NCBI GenBank assembly: GCA_949825045.1 | Contig: OX463808.1 | Span: 26,659,674-26,723,673 of the forward strand | Reading direction: 5' to 3' | Length of the DNA stretch: 64,000 nucleotides | DNA from: Argyresthia goedartella | Lineage: Eukaryota > Arthropoda > Insecta > Lepidoptera > Argyresthiidae | Shown: one piece after another, positions 32,389 to 42,539 of the stretch | Position numbering within the stretch: the stretch's first letter is position 1 | Layout: each line of letters starts with the position of its first letter | Notes under the pieces: generated by a model | Told to the model about the DNA's origin: nothing | The model's input: only the letters and a program-made list of their open reading frames with translations | The model's database searches: none | Made by a program: the position numbers and the translations under genes

Positions 32389-33660
32389 CGCCAGCAGCGC
32401 ATAAGGTCTGAGGAGACCTTTACTGAGTGGTGCGATCTTTTGGCGGGAGTTCCTCAGGGTGGTATTCTTTCCCCTCTCTTATTCTCTGTCTTCATCAACT
32501 CCATCTCCGATGTTATCTCCTCCCCATATCATCTCTATGCTGATGATCTTCAGATTTATCGTCATTTCCTCTTTAGTGATGTGAACCTGGCTATAGACAC
32601 ACTGAACGCTGACCTTGAGAACATCAGAACCTGGGCTTTGTCATACGGATTGCTGGTGAACCCCAGTAAGTCCCAGGCGATTATTATAGGTACTAGACAC
32701 TCCTTAAACGTATTACAACAATTGCCCATACCGCCGGTTACCTATGACGGTACTCTAATCGCCTACAGTGACAAGGCCAAAAACCTGGGTGTCATGTTTG
32801 ATAGACAACTCTCCTGGACTAACCATGTCAGCGAGGTCAGTAGGCGCGTCTTTGCCACCTTTCACTCACTAAGACGGCTTCAGAACTTTCTGCCCCATCA
32901 AACAAAAATTACTCTTGCTCAATCTCTTCTTCTCCCCTTGATCGATTATGCCGATGTTTGTTGGGCTAGCGCCAACGAAGAGCAACTGAACAGACTCGAG
33001 CGACTTCAAAATCTCGGGATTCGGTTTATCTTCGGACTGCGCAAGTTCGACCACGTCTCGCAGTATCGCAAGGAGTTAAAATGGCTGCCGATCCGTCTTC
33101 GTCGGGACACACACATCCTCACTCTTCTATTCAACATCTTAACCAACCCTCGATACCCTAGCTTTCTCCGTGAGCTTTTTCAATTTCTCCCTTCGGCTCG
33201 TCCACGTAGAACTCACACGGCTTCCCTGCTCTCTATACCTCATCACAACACCGTCGCATACAAGCACTGTTTTCGATTGCGGGCGATCACTCTCTGGAAC
33301 TCGCTTCCCTGCACTATCAGAGATAGTCCATCTCTGCCCGTCTTTAAGAATCGTTTGAAGGAGCATTATATTTCTCTATCCTAGATTTGAGCTTTGTATA
33401 TATTAGTTTATTTAGGTGTATTTATATTTTTATATAATATTTATGTACTTGTGTATGTAGTGTATCTAGCAGTTAGTTCAATAGTTCCGTAATATATGTA
33501 TGTATCTTATCAGAGCACATAGGTCTATCCTGTATATTAAATTATTCTTATCAACCTTGGGTTTGCTGGAAGAGATCTCTATTTAGAGATAAGCATGCCT
33601 TTGTAGATGTCCTTTCTGTTTATTATATCTTATGTTGTTTTATGTGCAATAAATATATAC
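32389..33660 (+). mobile_element. LINE-B copy 3, inserted in Gypsy pol
   Basis: 5'-truncated LINE in the plus orientation starting with [14 protein letters not shown] and ending in tgtgcaataaatatatacg. The frame 32440-33384 is intact: [54 protein letters not shown]. Close relative of 14661-16743. Its 3' tail (ataaatatatacgaaatata) differs from the (TTA)n of copy 1. The Gypsy frame resumes past about 33680. Confidence 0.8.
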
Positions 33661-33684
33661 GAAATATACGAAATCGCTTATATA

Positions 33685-34795
33685 TTCCACAAAACAAACA
33701 TTAAAATTCATATTTACAAGAATCAGCTTATCTATCCTACTCCAGCTGAAATTCCACGAATTCTCAAGGAAAACCACGACTCCACTATCGCGTCATCCAG
33801 GCGGGTCATCCAGGCGTTAAACGAATGTTTAATCGCATCAAAGCCGCATACTACTGGAAGTCTATGCGCGCAGACATTGAAAGATATGTTAAAAATTGCA
33901 AACTCTGTCAAATCAACAAACCTGTTCTTGCCTGTAATAAAGCTCCTATGGAAATTACTTCTATCTCTACTAGACCTTTCGAAAGGCTAGCTCTCGACAT
34001 TTTCGGTCCACTACGCGACGCTGGCTTCCGAAAATTCCGATTTATCCTAACTCTTCAGGACGACCTGAAAAAGTTTTCATGTGTATATCCTATGATTTCC
34101 TCCACAAGTGAAGAAGTAGCCCGAAACCTTGTTCACTTCATGTCACTATTTGGCATTCCCAAAACTATCCTAACAGATTTAGGAACATGTTTCACCCCCG
34201 AAATGTTTCGGCAGGTCACCGAAATCTTAAAATCAAACCCCTATTTTCTACCCCTTATCATCCACAAACAAATGGTGCCCTAGAACGTAGTCATGCTACA
34301 CTCAAAGAATATCTCAAATCCTTCGTCAAAGACAATCAAAATGATTGGCATTGTTTCCTCGCCACAGCCGTTTTAGCCTATAATACCACTCCACATACTA
34401 CAACGCAGTTCACGCCGTATGAACTACTCTATGGTCATAAACCATCTATTCCTAGTTCTCTCTATGAAACTAATAATTCAGTCACATATGACGAATACGT
34501 CCGTGCCCTGCAATATAGGATGAAGTTCAGTCGGGAAAGAGCCCTTGAACATATAATAAAAAGTAAAAACACTTCCAAAGCTCACTATGATCAATCTACT
34601 CATGAAGTCACTTATAAAACAGGTGACATGGTCTATCTCAAACATCATCATCGACTACGAAAAGTGCTGTCCCCAATTTGGAGAGGTCCATATAAAATTG
34701 TGAAGGTTAACGGAAAACATAACGTGACCCTAGCCATAGGCAGAAAACATGTGAAATATCACACCAACTTGATCAAACACGCTGCTGTGACTTGA
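33685..34795 (+). pseudogene. Gypsy integrase, with two frameshifts
   Basis: Zinc-binding N-terminal part (CKLCQINKP), catalytic core with ALDIFGPL, LTDLGTCF and NGALERSH supplying the D,D,E residues, and a C-terminal domain ending VKYHTNLIKHA. It joins element DNA into the chromosome. Break 1: gtcatccaggcgg is duplicated at 33796-33822, shifting the frame. Break 2: a shift near 34230-34240 (between frames ending 34283 and starting 34187). The core residues remain readable. Confidence 0.85.
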
Positions 34796-34814
34796 AAGCA
34801 TACATTTTCTTTTC

Positions 34815-35130
34815 AGGTTATTAATTTGTTATGCTGCTGTCGTCGAGTACGAAGATGGACCTATTGTCCATTATCCTGGTCTATACTTTGACCCTGCAAT
34901 AACAATACATTTTTATAACGACTTTTGGAAAGTCGTAACCCATGTGGATATCGTCTCAGTTGAACCACATCTAAATACTATTGAAAAAATGGTACTAAAA
35001 ACGTCTCTTCTATGCAATAAAATTCAACCCTACGAAATTAACCATTGTAAAGGTATTTTCAGCCCTATTGAAGTATTTATTAAATCTAATTACGTCAAAG
35101 CAAACTCACTACTCACAGATAGCTCACAAC
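34815..35130 (+). pseudogene. Env-like glycoprotein gene, 5' fragment
   Basis: Follows the integrase after an acceptor-like ttttcttttcag at about 34816, as in errantiviruses where env is made from a spliced RNA. A short hydrophobic leader is followed by EYEDGPIVHYPGLYFDPA, a signature of insect retroviral/baculovirus-F-like envelope proteins. Only about the first 100 residues remain; viral sequence stops at about 35130 and GC-rich unrelated DNA follows. No fusion or membrane-anchor region is present, so it is non-functional. Confidence 0.7.
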
Positions 35131-35430
35131 ATCCGCATATCCGCGACATGGCGTCGTACCACGCGCGCCCGCCCGACCGCCGCCGCCTGCCACGCGACCT
35201 GGTTGCCTAGCCGGCGATCATCCAACGGAACACCCCAAGTGAGAAGATCTCTACCGCCCGCGAGGGCCCCCCGATGACCTGTCCATAGGAGTGCTCAGAG
35301 GCGCTTCTTCAGAAAGAGATCCGATGATCTGACCCTGACTCCCGACGCCCCAGAATGGGTGCGTGAGATGAAAACTTGATTGATTGATTTTATTTTATTT
35401 GTATGTTAGCCTTGTAACTTAAATGACGAG
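35131..35430. other. GC-rich junction segment
   Basis: Much more GC-rich than its neighbours, e.g. cgcgcccgcccgaccgccgc and ctaccgcccgcgagggcccc, ending in an AT-rich tgattgattgattttatttt run. It separates the Gypsy element from the Maverick-like block. May be the end of a third element; not identified. Confidence 0.35.
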
Positions 35431-35793
35431 ATGAATATTGACAAATTTGGTCACCATGTGCACAAAAGGATGCGAGTTATGGATATGACAGATAAAATAT
35501 CAATAAACAAACTGCTAGTCCGAAATGAAAATGGTGATTTTGACGTTAAACAGAGCAGATTAAAAGGATTAAAATTACCTGAGGGTGCAGATGAAGCTGT
35601 TACTAAGGAGTATATTGATGAAAATAATAAATTATATTGTAAACAACAAGATTTTCTGACGGAAATAAAAAATACAAAGACTGATATACAACTATTAAAG
35701 ACTCAGTTACGTAGTATGTGCACAACAGTAGAAGTGGGTAAACTTATAAGAGATCACATAATAGCGCTAGGAGTTAGCTCCCATGCAAAATGA
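35431..35793 (+). CDS. Coiled-coil protein of the Maverick-like block
   Basis: 120 residues, MNIDKFGHHVHKRMRV ... then a DFDVKQSRLKGLKLPEGAD segment and a charged helical stretch (LTEIKNTKTDIQLLKTQLR) likely to form a coiled coil. Lys-rich, no membrane segment. I associate the start and layout with a small structural or fibre-like protein next to integrases in insect Mavericks, but this is recollection and not proof. Frame intact. Confidence 0.5.
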   Translation: MNIDKFGHHVHKRMRVMDMTDKISINKLLVRNENGDFDVKQSRLKGLKLPEGADEAVTKEYIDENNKLYCKQQDFLTEIKNTKTDIQLLKTQLRSMCTTVEVGKLIRDHIIALGVSSHAK

Positions 35794-35844
35794 GTAAGTA
35801 ATGCGTTGTTAATTAAATACATAAAACCGCAAGAAAAAACTTTC

Positions 35845-36432
35845 TACGCCGTGCAGTGATTCTAAAAGGTATTGATGATTTGTGACATTAAAAATTATTA
35901 CAAAGTTAACAAAGGTTTTAAGTATATATTAGTTGTGATTGATGCCTTTTCTAAATATGCATGGGCTGTTCTGTTAAAACCAAAACTAAAAATGAAGTCA
36001 GCGTGGCCTTTAAAAATATTTTAGAAAAAGGTCGTGTGCCAGTTAACCTACAAACAGATTTAGGAACTGAATTTTATAACAGTATTTTTCAGAATCTTAT
36101 GAAAACTTATAAGATTAATCACTACTCAACATACACAACTAAAAAAGCATCTATAGCAGAAAGATTAATAAGAACATTAAAAGGAAAGCTGTTTAAATAC
36201 TTCAGTTTAGTTGGCAACTACAAGTGGGTTGATAAAGCATTGTTTGAGGCAGTTGCCACTTTTAAGAATACAGTGCATCGGACTACAAAACACAGGTCGG
36301 GTGACGTAAATATGAGGAATGAATCAACAATTTTAAACTACATAAATCAAAAACAAGATTCTATGCCTTTCAAAAAGCCTAGGTATTGTGTAGGTGACAT
36401 TGTTCGTATCAGCAAGTATAAGGGAGATTTTT
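35845..36432 (+). pseudogene. Maverick-type integrase, core part
   Basis: Pieces in order: RRAVILKGIDDL (35848-35880), YILVVIDAFSKYAWAV with the first catalytic Asp (35925-35970), LQTDLGTEFYNS with the second, and KKASIAERLIRTLKG with the Glu, then a region like FKNTVHRTTKHRSG and YCVGDIVRISKYKG. This matches the retrovirus-like integrase of Mavericks (relative of the C. elegans F54H12.3 protein). Frameshifts occur near 35885 and 35975, and a segment before the chromodomain is missing. Confidence 0.8.
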
Positions 36433-36663
36433 AAAGTACTTTATTACTGTAGATATTTACATACACTTAGCAACGTCATTTTTTGCCTCTTCTCTACATT
36501 GGACCACTGTGGGAGAAGAAACTCCCACAGATTGATTTTTAGATCTCTTTTAAAAATAGGTTATGCTTAACTAATACAAATATGAAAAATTTCATTGTTA
36601 TGATTAATAAGCAGGAATAAATAATTACAAAATTATTAACAGCAAGTTCTGTATTGAGCCAGA

Positions 36664-38762
36664 TTAATCCCATACAGTCCTGTCATTTAAGTAATCTTGA
36701 ACATTGTTATATCCCTTTTTCGACAAAGTCGCTTTAACATGCTTTTTAAATTGCTCAAATGGCACTTTCAAAATCTCCGGAGGTATCATTGCATTCTCTA
36801 CTACAATAAGATTATTGTAGTAGAGAATGCACTTACCCTTGAAAGAATTGCTAACCATCGCGAGTCTAAAACGGGGCACACATAGTCTGTGATTATTTAT
36901 TAGGTTAACATTACAGCTATCGCTAAGTTTGGAAAATGTTGAAAGGTTCTTGCGTACATACATTATATTTTCGAAAATAAATTGACTAGCTACTGTTAGT
37001 ATGTTAATTTCTTTGAAAATCTCTCTTAAGGAGTCTGTTTGTTTTAAATTATAAATTGCCCGAATAGCTCTTTTCTGTAAAATAAAAATAGTTTGAATAT
37101 CCGCTGCTTTCCCCCACAACAAGATACCATAGGACATCACACTATGAAAGTAACTAAAATATACTAGCCTAGATGTAGCCACATCCGTGCTTTGTCTGAT
37201 GTTCCTAACAGCGTAATCCGCAGAACTTAATTTACCAGCCAATTTGTCTATGTGGGGTCCCCACTGCAATTTGATGTCAATGGTTATTCCAAGAAACTTC
37301 GTATCATTTACTGATTCTAACGTGCTGTTGTCTAACACTAAACTGGTCTCAACTTGCCTGACATTTGGAAGTGAGAATTTGATACACTTGGTTTTACCAG
37401 CGTTTAACAATAAATTATTAACTGTGAACCAATTTAAGGTTAAAGACTATACACCATTAACATCATCAAATTCTCCTTTTTGTCTTTCAATTTTGAAGAC
37501 CATTGAAGTATCATCAGCAAACAACACTATGCCAGTTAATTTCTCCACCATGAAAGGCAGATCATTAATATATATCAGGAATTAGAAAGAGCTTAATATG
37601 GAACCTTGTGGAACGCCAATTTTAACACCCGATCCATCAGATTTTACGCCGTTAACTTCTGCCTTTTGAATTCTTTTGCTTAGGTATGACCTTAGTAGAT
37701 CCAACGCTTTATTTATATCTCCCATGCAGAATAAATATGAGATATAAGGGTAATACTTGCATCCGTAGTCGATTTACCCCTAGTGAAATCATACTGTTTA
37801 GCGTGGAGTTGTTTTGTACGGTTGAAGTGTGAGAGCATTTGATTGAGTATAATCTTTTCAAATATTTTACTTATTGTTGGAAGAACAGATATTGGTCTGA
37901 AATTTGAAGGATCACCCTTATCTCCCGACTTGAACAGAGGTATCAGTTTACTGTGTTTCATGAGGTCTGGGAAAGCCCCATCGTCAACACATTTATTGAA
38001 TATATAAGCTAAGTGTGGGGCTATAACTAGAATTACTGAACCAATGACTTTGACTGATATACCCCACAGGTCTTCCGTATTTTTTAAGTTAAGTAATTTA
38101 AACGTTTTGACAATGTCCTGGGGATATACATGATGAAATTTTAAATATACATTACTGACGCTAGTGTTATTTATTAATAAAGTCTCTGCTTCATATGGAG
38201 ATGAATTTAGACGGTCTGTTGTGAGTACGGGTACATTGGTGAAGAATGTTTCAAAAGCTCGAGCAACATCAGCGTTGGATTTAACAACTTCATCACCTAT
38301 CTTTAGCCAGAAATCATTGTCCCTTGGTATAACTTTGCCAGTTTCGCGGTTTATTATTTGCCAAACTGTTTTCATTCTATTATTTGAATTTTGAATTTTT
38401 CTATTAATTTGTAAAGTTTTTGCAGTTCTACAAACCAACTTGAAAGTTTTGGAATATTTTTAACATAGTCATGAAATTTTCGATCAAAGTTATAGGTTTT
38501 TTGATCATAAAGGTCATGCAAGTTTACGAATTCCAAACGTTGCCCAGTCATTAAATTCAGATTTACCTTTGTAGTCACTGACTTTCTTTAATTTGAAAAC
38601 TTTATTGAATTCTGTCTGAATAATGTTGAAAAAGTCTGAGTAGATTTTGTTTGGGTTCTGTTCATTAAAATCCGGTACTGGCAAATTTATATCTAAGTTT
38701 TTCGTATATGTCTCTAGTCTATGGGATTTAATAGGCCTATAAAATGATGGACCAGTCTTATC
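36664..38762 (-). pseudogene. LINE-E reverse transcriptase, deleted core
   Basis: Minus-strand pieces: 38438-37713 (QIINRETGKVIPRDND, FRPISVLPTISKIFEK, KQLHAKQYDFTRGKSTTDAS ending HIYSAWE), a gap, then RSYLSKRIQKAEVNGVK, VPQGSILSS, LFADDTSMVFK (37509-37523) and 37410-36664 (LNAGKTKCIKFSLPNV, WGPHIDKLAG, ILLWGK). The stretch with the first catalytic Asp (DLSKAFD) is deleted at about 37735, and a stop sits after ILSSF. A fold-back insertion is at 36790-36831. Inactive. Confidence 0.85.
36790..36831. repeat. Perfect 20-bp fold-back, 2-nt loop
   Basis: tgcattctctactacaataa and its exact complement separated by GA. It sits in LINE-E coding sequence, where one arm adds residues (NLIVVENA) not expected between YYN and PPEILK. 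Confidence 0.9.
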
Positions 38763-38763
38763 C

Positions 38764-39525
38764 TTAATAGCAATTGGGTATGAAACTGTTTGACCACTGT
38801 GATCGGAAGGTAAGCGGTAAGCAGTTAATTACACTTTTACTTGTGAATGCACAGTCACAAAAAACGTTATCTAAGCAAGTTTGGCTGGTAAGTGTAAATC
38901 TAGTCGGCTCTAAAAATACATGACATAAATTAAACGATTTGAATAAAGTTATTAATCGTTGTTTCTTTGTTGTTCCTACAAGCAAATCTACATTAAGATC
39001 GCCACAAATAATTAACTTTTTTCTGTTATTACATAGTTTAGTGAGGGCTTCCTCCATAATTTTCTCAAATATTTCGAAATTGCCATGGCCTTTTTCATCC
39101 CTCGGTGGCCTGTAGACACAAACAATAATATGGCTATCTAAGTCAACACAGGATACCTCTATTTGTCTTTCAACAGTATGTGCAAGAATATCTTTCCGTT
39201 GTTTCACCTTATTATTATTTTTCACTAAGGTTAAAGAACCACCTCTATCAGCAGTCTTTCTTTTGTAACAACAGACAATTTTGTAATTATTTATGTTAAA
39301 AGACATCATATTTTGCTTCAACCAGTGTTCTGTAACACAAATAATATCAATGTTAGAATTTTTTAGAAATAATTCTAATACAAGTTCTTTGCCAAGTAGC
39401 CCCTGGATGTTTTGATGGGCAATATTTAACTGGGGCTTACATTTTGACATATTTAGTGGCTCTTGTATGCTAGAGATTTCCTCTTTTGTCTTATAACCAA
39501 ATATATACACCACATTGATGAACAT
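38764..39525 (-). pseudogene. LINE-E endonuclease domain
   Basis: Minus strand: NIAHQNIQGLLGKE (N ligand), ICVTEHWLK (E), YRPPRDEKG, LIICGDLNVDLL (D..N), FTLTSQTCLDNVF, then frame loss just before the terminal SDH-like box, which is readable shifted as a DHSG text near 38790. Typical LINE apurinic-type endonuclease. The frame opens near the 5' edge of the element, so ORF1 is absent. Confidence 0.85.
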
Positions 39526-39548
39526 AATTATTTAAGGTTATAAAAGTA

Positions 39549-39767
39549 ATAAATTCTGCACCAACGACTTACAACATAAAAGACCAACACGGTGATCCAA
39601 TCAAAGGTTGTTTCTACGACTGGGAACTCCAAAGTACAAAATGTCCAAATACATTTTTGGTAGAAAAGGTATTAAAAAAGAGAGGGAATAAATTTTATGT
39701 AAAATGGTTAGGACTCAGTCAAAAAGAAAATAGTTGGATTGATAAAAATTCAATTTTAAAAAACTAA
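39549..39767 (+). pseudogene. Chromodomain end of the Maverick integrase
   Basis: Downstream of LINE-E the frame reads TTYNIKDQHGDPIKGCFYDW, LVEKVLKKRGNKFYVKWLGL, then ENSWIDKNSILKN and stop. VEKVL..R....FYVKW.G....NSW is the chromodomain signature that tethers integrases to histone tails. It is the C-terminal part of the integrase at 35845-36432. The frame from 36432 does not pass cleanly to here even without LINE-E, so part of the linker is deleted. Confidence 0.85.
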
Positions 39768-39818
39768 ATGTTATATTATATCACTTCAAATGAATTATTC
39801 GTCATTAGTATCCTAGTT

Positions 39819-40151
39819 ATGAAAGGGAAAGGACTCCTGAATACTTTTATAAACAATTTACATTTACCAGGCTATAACTACTGTGGTCCAGGTACTCGTT
39901 TACAAAAAAGGTTGAAAAGAGGAGACAAAGGTATTAATCCGCTAGATAACGCGTGTATGCAACACGATATAGCTTATGATAACTATTCAAATCTGGAAGA
40001 TCGACATAAAGCGGACATAATCCTGAAAAATATGGCTAAGCGAAAATTACGATCAAAAGATGAAACGATCACTGGTGAAAAGTTATCATGTTGGTTGGTG
40101 AATAAGGTTATGAAAAGAAAACTAAAATCAGGGCTGGTACTTAAATATTAA
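39819..40151 (+). CDS. Parvovirus-like PLA2 protein of the Maverick block
   Basis: 110 residues from ATG at 39819. YNYCGPGTRLQ is a calcium-loop motif and CMQHDIAYDNYS carries the His-Asp dyad of the phospholipase A2 domain known from parvovirus VP1 and some Maverick/adintovirus proteins, where it helps virions breach membranes. Ends KSGLVLKY, Lys-rich. The frame is also open upstream to 39768, overlapping the integrase stop, but ATG 39819 starts MKGKGLLN, a better N-terminus. Frame intact; ORFs immediately follow. Confidence 0.75.
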   Translation: MKGKGLLNTFINNLHLPGYNYCGPGTRLQKRLKRGDKGINPLDNACMQHDIAYDNYSNLEDRHKADIILKNMAKRKLRSKDETITGEKLSCWLVNKVMKRKLKSGLVLKY

Positions 40152-40180
40152 GATCTTCGCTGGCTAAACTGAAATCACAT

Positions 40181-40515
40181 ATGAAAAAAATAAAACCTAA
40201 AAATCATAATGATGCTATTCGTTTCGCTCACATAGCGGCAAAAAAAATATTTCACAAAAAGAACAATAGTAATGTTAGAGTGCCTAGAGTTATTTCCATC
40301 CCAAAAACAGGAGGAATCCTCCCACTTATCCCCATATTTGGAGGATTATCAGCATTGGGTTCTCTAGCAGGAGGTGCTGCAGATATAACTAAAGCAGTAA
40401 ACGATTACAATTCAGCCAAAAATAGATCTTGCTGAATCGGAGCGCCATAACAAGATGATGGAATCTATCGCTTTAGGGCGTGGGTTGAATATCAAACCAT
40501 ACAAAAATGGAAAGG
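40181..40515 (+). pseudogene. Glycine-rich core-like minor virion protein
   Basis: Starts MKKIKPKNHNDAIRFAH, basic N-terminus, then ISIPKTGGILPLIPIFGGLSALGSLAGGA, a Gly/Leu amphipathic segment like that of adenovirus pX/pVI-type proteins, then AVNDY. The frame stops at 40435, but the next frame continues KIDLAESERHNKMMESIALG to about 40515, so one frameshift near 40425 breaks it. Role by analogy: DNA or membrane interaction in the virion. Confidence 0.6.
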
Positions 40516-40519
40516 GATT

Positions 40520-40869
40520 ATGTGTACATTCTTCAAAAAACTAATTAAAAGGTTACCCAGGCGCGCGCTTAGTAATATTGATTTATTAAATTATACTCAT
40601 GATATTCCATATTTTCGAGGAGTTTACATGAGAGACACTTTGCCTAGTAAGTCAAATCGTGTTGAATGCGCAATTTTAAATTTAGATACTTCACAAAATC
40701 CAGGAACGCACTGGGTAGCCTATTGTAAAATTAATAATAATTGCGAGTACTTTGACAGTTATGGAGATCTAAAACCATAATTATATAAATTATCAAAAAA
40801 TAACTCATACAATTGCGGACATTTGTGTATTAAGTTTCTTAAACGCTTTTGGAATCAACATTTAAATTG
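40520..40869 (+). pseudogene. Adenain-like cysteine protease of the Maverick block
   Basis: KLIKRLPRRALSNIDLLNY, IPYFRGVYMRDTLP, ECAILNLDTSQNPGTHWVAY (catalytic His), EYFDSYGDL (Asp), then a TAA stop at 40778-40780 and, in the same frame, NSYNCGHLCIKFLKRF with the catalytic Cys. This is the maturation protease (PRO) hallmark of Mavericks and adenoviruses. One nonsense codon separates the His/Asp part from the Cys part, so this copy is dead unless read through. Confidence 0.8.
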
Positions 40870-40898
40870 ACGCTTTGTGTGTGTAGCTCATTATAACG

Positions 40899-41192
40899 AT
40901 GTCGTTCACACTATCAGTAACTAGGTGTAAATCGGCCCTATCAACAAATTATTCGCCTGCTTTGGAGCTAAACGGTGAATATGAATGCGGTCTCGTCTTA
41001 TTTTCTACCTTCAACTCTATACCTAATATAGATACGAATTACATGTTCCACTATGGTGACGATCACGTTATTGAAATACCCGAAGGTTCGTACGAACTGG
41101 CAGATATCAACGACTTTTTAAATTCAAAAATAGTAGGTTGTACTTTTAACTTGATTTATATTAAAACTTTGAAATTGGAGTCAAAAAACTAA
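40899..41192 (+). CDS. Conserved Maverick late protein, N-terminal part
   Basis: 97 residues from ATG: MSFTLSVTRCKSALSTNYSP, NGEYECGLVLFSTFNSIPNI, IEIPEGSYELADINDFLN. I recognise this arrangement from proteins next to the protease in arthropod Mavericks, where they are taken as virion proteins, but do not know its exact role. Relatives continue much longer; here the frame ends soon after GCTFNLIY. The following 300 bp show decayed similarity only. Confidence 0.6.
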   Translation: MSFTLSVTRCKSALSTNYSPALELNGEYECGLVLFSTFNSIPNIDTNYMFHYGDDHVIEIPEGSYELADINDFLNSKIVGCTFNLIYIKTLKLESKN

Positions 41193-41200
41193 CAATAAAA

Positions 41201-41714
41201 AATAACTTTTCTCTAGCATAAATCCACCCATTAAGCCATTAAAAGTCATAAATTCTACACATAAATTTGTATACTTTGAAACGTATAAACTCAAGTCAAC
41301 CATTTTGAATTCAAGTGGGAAGGAAATATCAATTAATTCAGTTAAAAAGAGAAAGCACGTATTGCGGGCCACGAGGAAATTTTCTCACATAAGCATTTTA
41401 CTTGGTGAATATCAAAATTTCAGTGAAGTGCCATCTTCGTTTTCACTGCGTAAATATTATATTTTAAGATACGCAGAAACTTGCGAGAAATCAATAATTC
41501 CATAGATTTCATCAGAAAACCTGTTGGGTACGATCGGGCGTGACCGTTAACAGGATAAATGTCGACCCAGCCACGCGCTCGTCCGCGATTGGTTAATTCG
41601 ACATCACGATGAGGTCACCGACTAAAGTAGATTGTAATCATAAAACAACAAAGTCTTACGAAACTAAAATACTTTAGTTATCAATATGATAAATTACTTC
41701 TAACCTAGAGTACT
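41201..41714. other. Decayed Maverick flank and unassigned DNA
   Basis: Lys/Asn-rich decayed text to about 41500, then mixed DNA with a moderately GC-rich part (41530-41620). No terminal inverted repeat recognised. Confidence 0.35.
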
Positions 41715-42248
41715 TTATTCATAAATATAATAAACACTACGCATTGGTTTACGTTTTGACATAATTATCAAAATGGAAATGCTCACAGCAAGAATTAGGC
41801 AAAGAATTCTCCACATCCAGAGTTTTCCTAGCGTGCAACACCATCCATCTCGCGCCTTCTTGAAGAACGATACCCATCTTGTTGAATAAGTGTTTGTTTT
41901 ACGATTTTTGACTTCGATGGTCCGGAATATGTCATCCTTTGGGCCCAGCAATACGATGTATTCCGGTAGTTCGTCGGATCGGTTGACGATATTTTGAAGT
42001 TCGTGACCGTTGATCAACAAGCGATCCTCCAGTGTCTCTGCTGTTCTGTCGACATTTTCAGTATTCTCACGCATCGTATCCCTCCCAATGTCTTCCAATT
42101 CAATGCCTTCATCTGTGTAAATATCTATGTTCTCTTCTTTGTACATTTGGCTGGCTCTCGATGTTGATGATATAGGTGGCGCTGTACGATGAACCTGGAC
42201 ATGAGTCCCACTAGTTAGTCCCGTGACTATATGATTAGGTTTTTCCAT
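41715..42248 (-). CDS. Unknown C-terminally membrane-anchored protein, gene 1
   Basis: 177 residues from the ATG at 42248 (gccATGG context, MEKPNHIVTGLTSG). The frame is open further upstream to 42326. Acidic hydrophilic body (YTDEGIELEDIGRD, ELPEYIVLLGPKDD) then one transmembrane segment near the C-terminus (ILCLILAVSISILIIM) preceded by WCCTLGKLWMW and followed by a short tail ending YYIYE. The stop TAA overlaps an AATAAA (41714-41719). Gene 2 (42540-42974) ends in a similar membrane segment. I do not recognise the family. Could be a host gene pair or Maverick cargo. Confidence 0.55.
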   Translation of the reverse strand: MEKPNHIVTGLTSGTHVQVHRTAPPISSTSRASQMYKEENIDIYTDEGIELEDIGRDTMRENTENVDRTAETLEDRLLINGHELQNIVNRSDELPEYIVLLGPKDDIFRTIEVKNRKTNTYSTRWVSFFKKARDGWCCTLGKLWMWRILCLILAVSISILIIMSKRKPMRSVYYIYE

Positions 42249-42539
42249 GGCATCCACAGCGACAAGCACCGAAACAGCGACCGTCCGACAGGAAGGCTGT
42301 TGACGCACTGCGTCTATTCTTAGCACGAATTAAAAGGAACGGTTCGATGTGACCGACGCGGATGGGAAATTCCACTGCGCAGTTCGAATAATCATGCGGA
42401 GTTCAGCGTCCAGGTCAATATAGATAGGGCGGAGTCTTGTACAGCGCATGCGTAACTGAGTGAAACGTTAGTACTAGTGGTCTTTAAATTGTATTGCTCT
42501 AGTTATTATATTTGAATAATCGGTACTTAGATATTAAAA
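42249..42539 (-). promoter_or_regulatory. Possible promoter region between genes 1 and 2
   Basis: Moderately GC-rich spacer of about 290 bp upstream of gene 1 on the minus strand, containing an initiator-like cactcagt (minus) at about 42457-42464. No TATA box at a suitable distance was seen. Weak evidence. Confidence 0.25.

Larger units (their letters stand above)
23697..35130 (+). mobile_element. Ty3/Gypsy (errantivirus-like) element, broken
   Basis: 5' LTR, tRNA-Leu primer site, leader, gag, protease, RT, RNase H, integrase and the start of an env-like gene in the order of insect endogenous retroviruses. Breaks: a 4289-bp insertion at 26644-30932; an RT-core deletion at about 31248; a LINE-B insertion at 32389-33660; several frameshifts and stops; and loss of the rest of env and the 3' LTR after about 35130. 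It cannot encode a working element. Insect errantiviruses are Gypsy relatives that acquired an envelope gene. Confidence 0.85.
36439..39542 (-). mobile_element. LINE-E copy 2, target duplicate AAAGTA
   Basis: 3104 bp on the minus strand, flanked by AAAGTA at 36433-36438 and 39543-39548. Carries an endonuclease, RT pieces and a 3' UTR shared with copies at 21690 and 54690. It lies in the Maverick integrase gene. Near-complete ORF2 with internal deletion. Confidence 0.85.
35431..41200 (+). mobile_element. Maverick/Polinton (adintovirus-like) fragment, split by LINE-E
   Basis: A run of plus-strand genes typical of virus-like Maverick elements: coiled-coil protein, retroviral-type integrase with chromodomain, parvovirus-like PLA2 protein, glycine-rich core-like protein, adenain-like protease and a conserved late protein. 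No DNA polymerase B, packaging ATPase or clear major capsid gene is present, and terminal inverted repeats were not found, so this is a partial relic. LINE-E at 36439-39542 interrupts the integrase. Family identification is by motif; the adintovirus/Maverick distinction is not settled. Confidence 0.75.

Noticed and set aside
41181..41372. 63-residue minus-strand frame
   Set aside because: Antisense to decayed Maverick late-protein sequence; no independent support.
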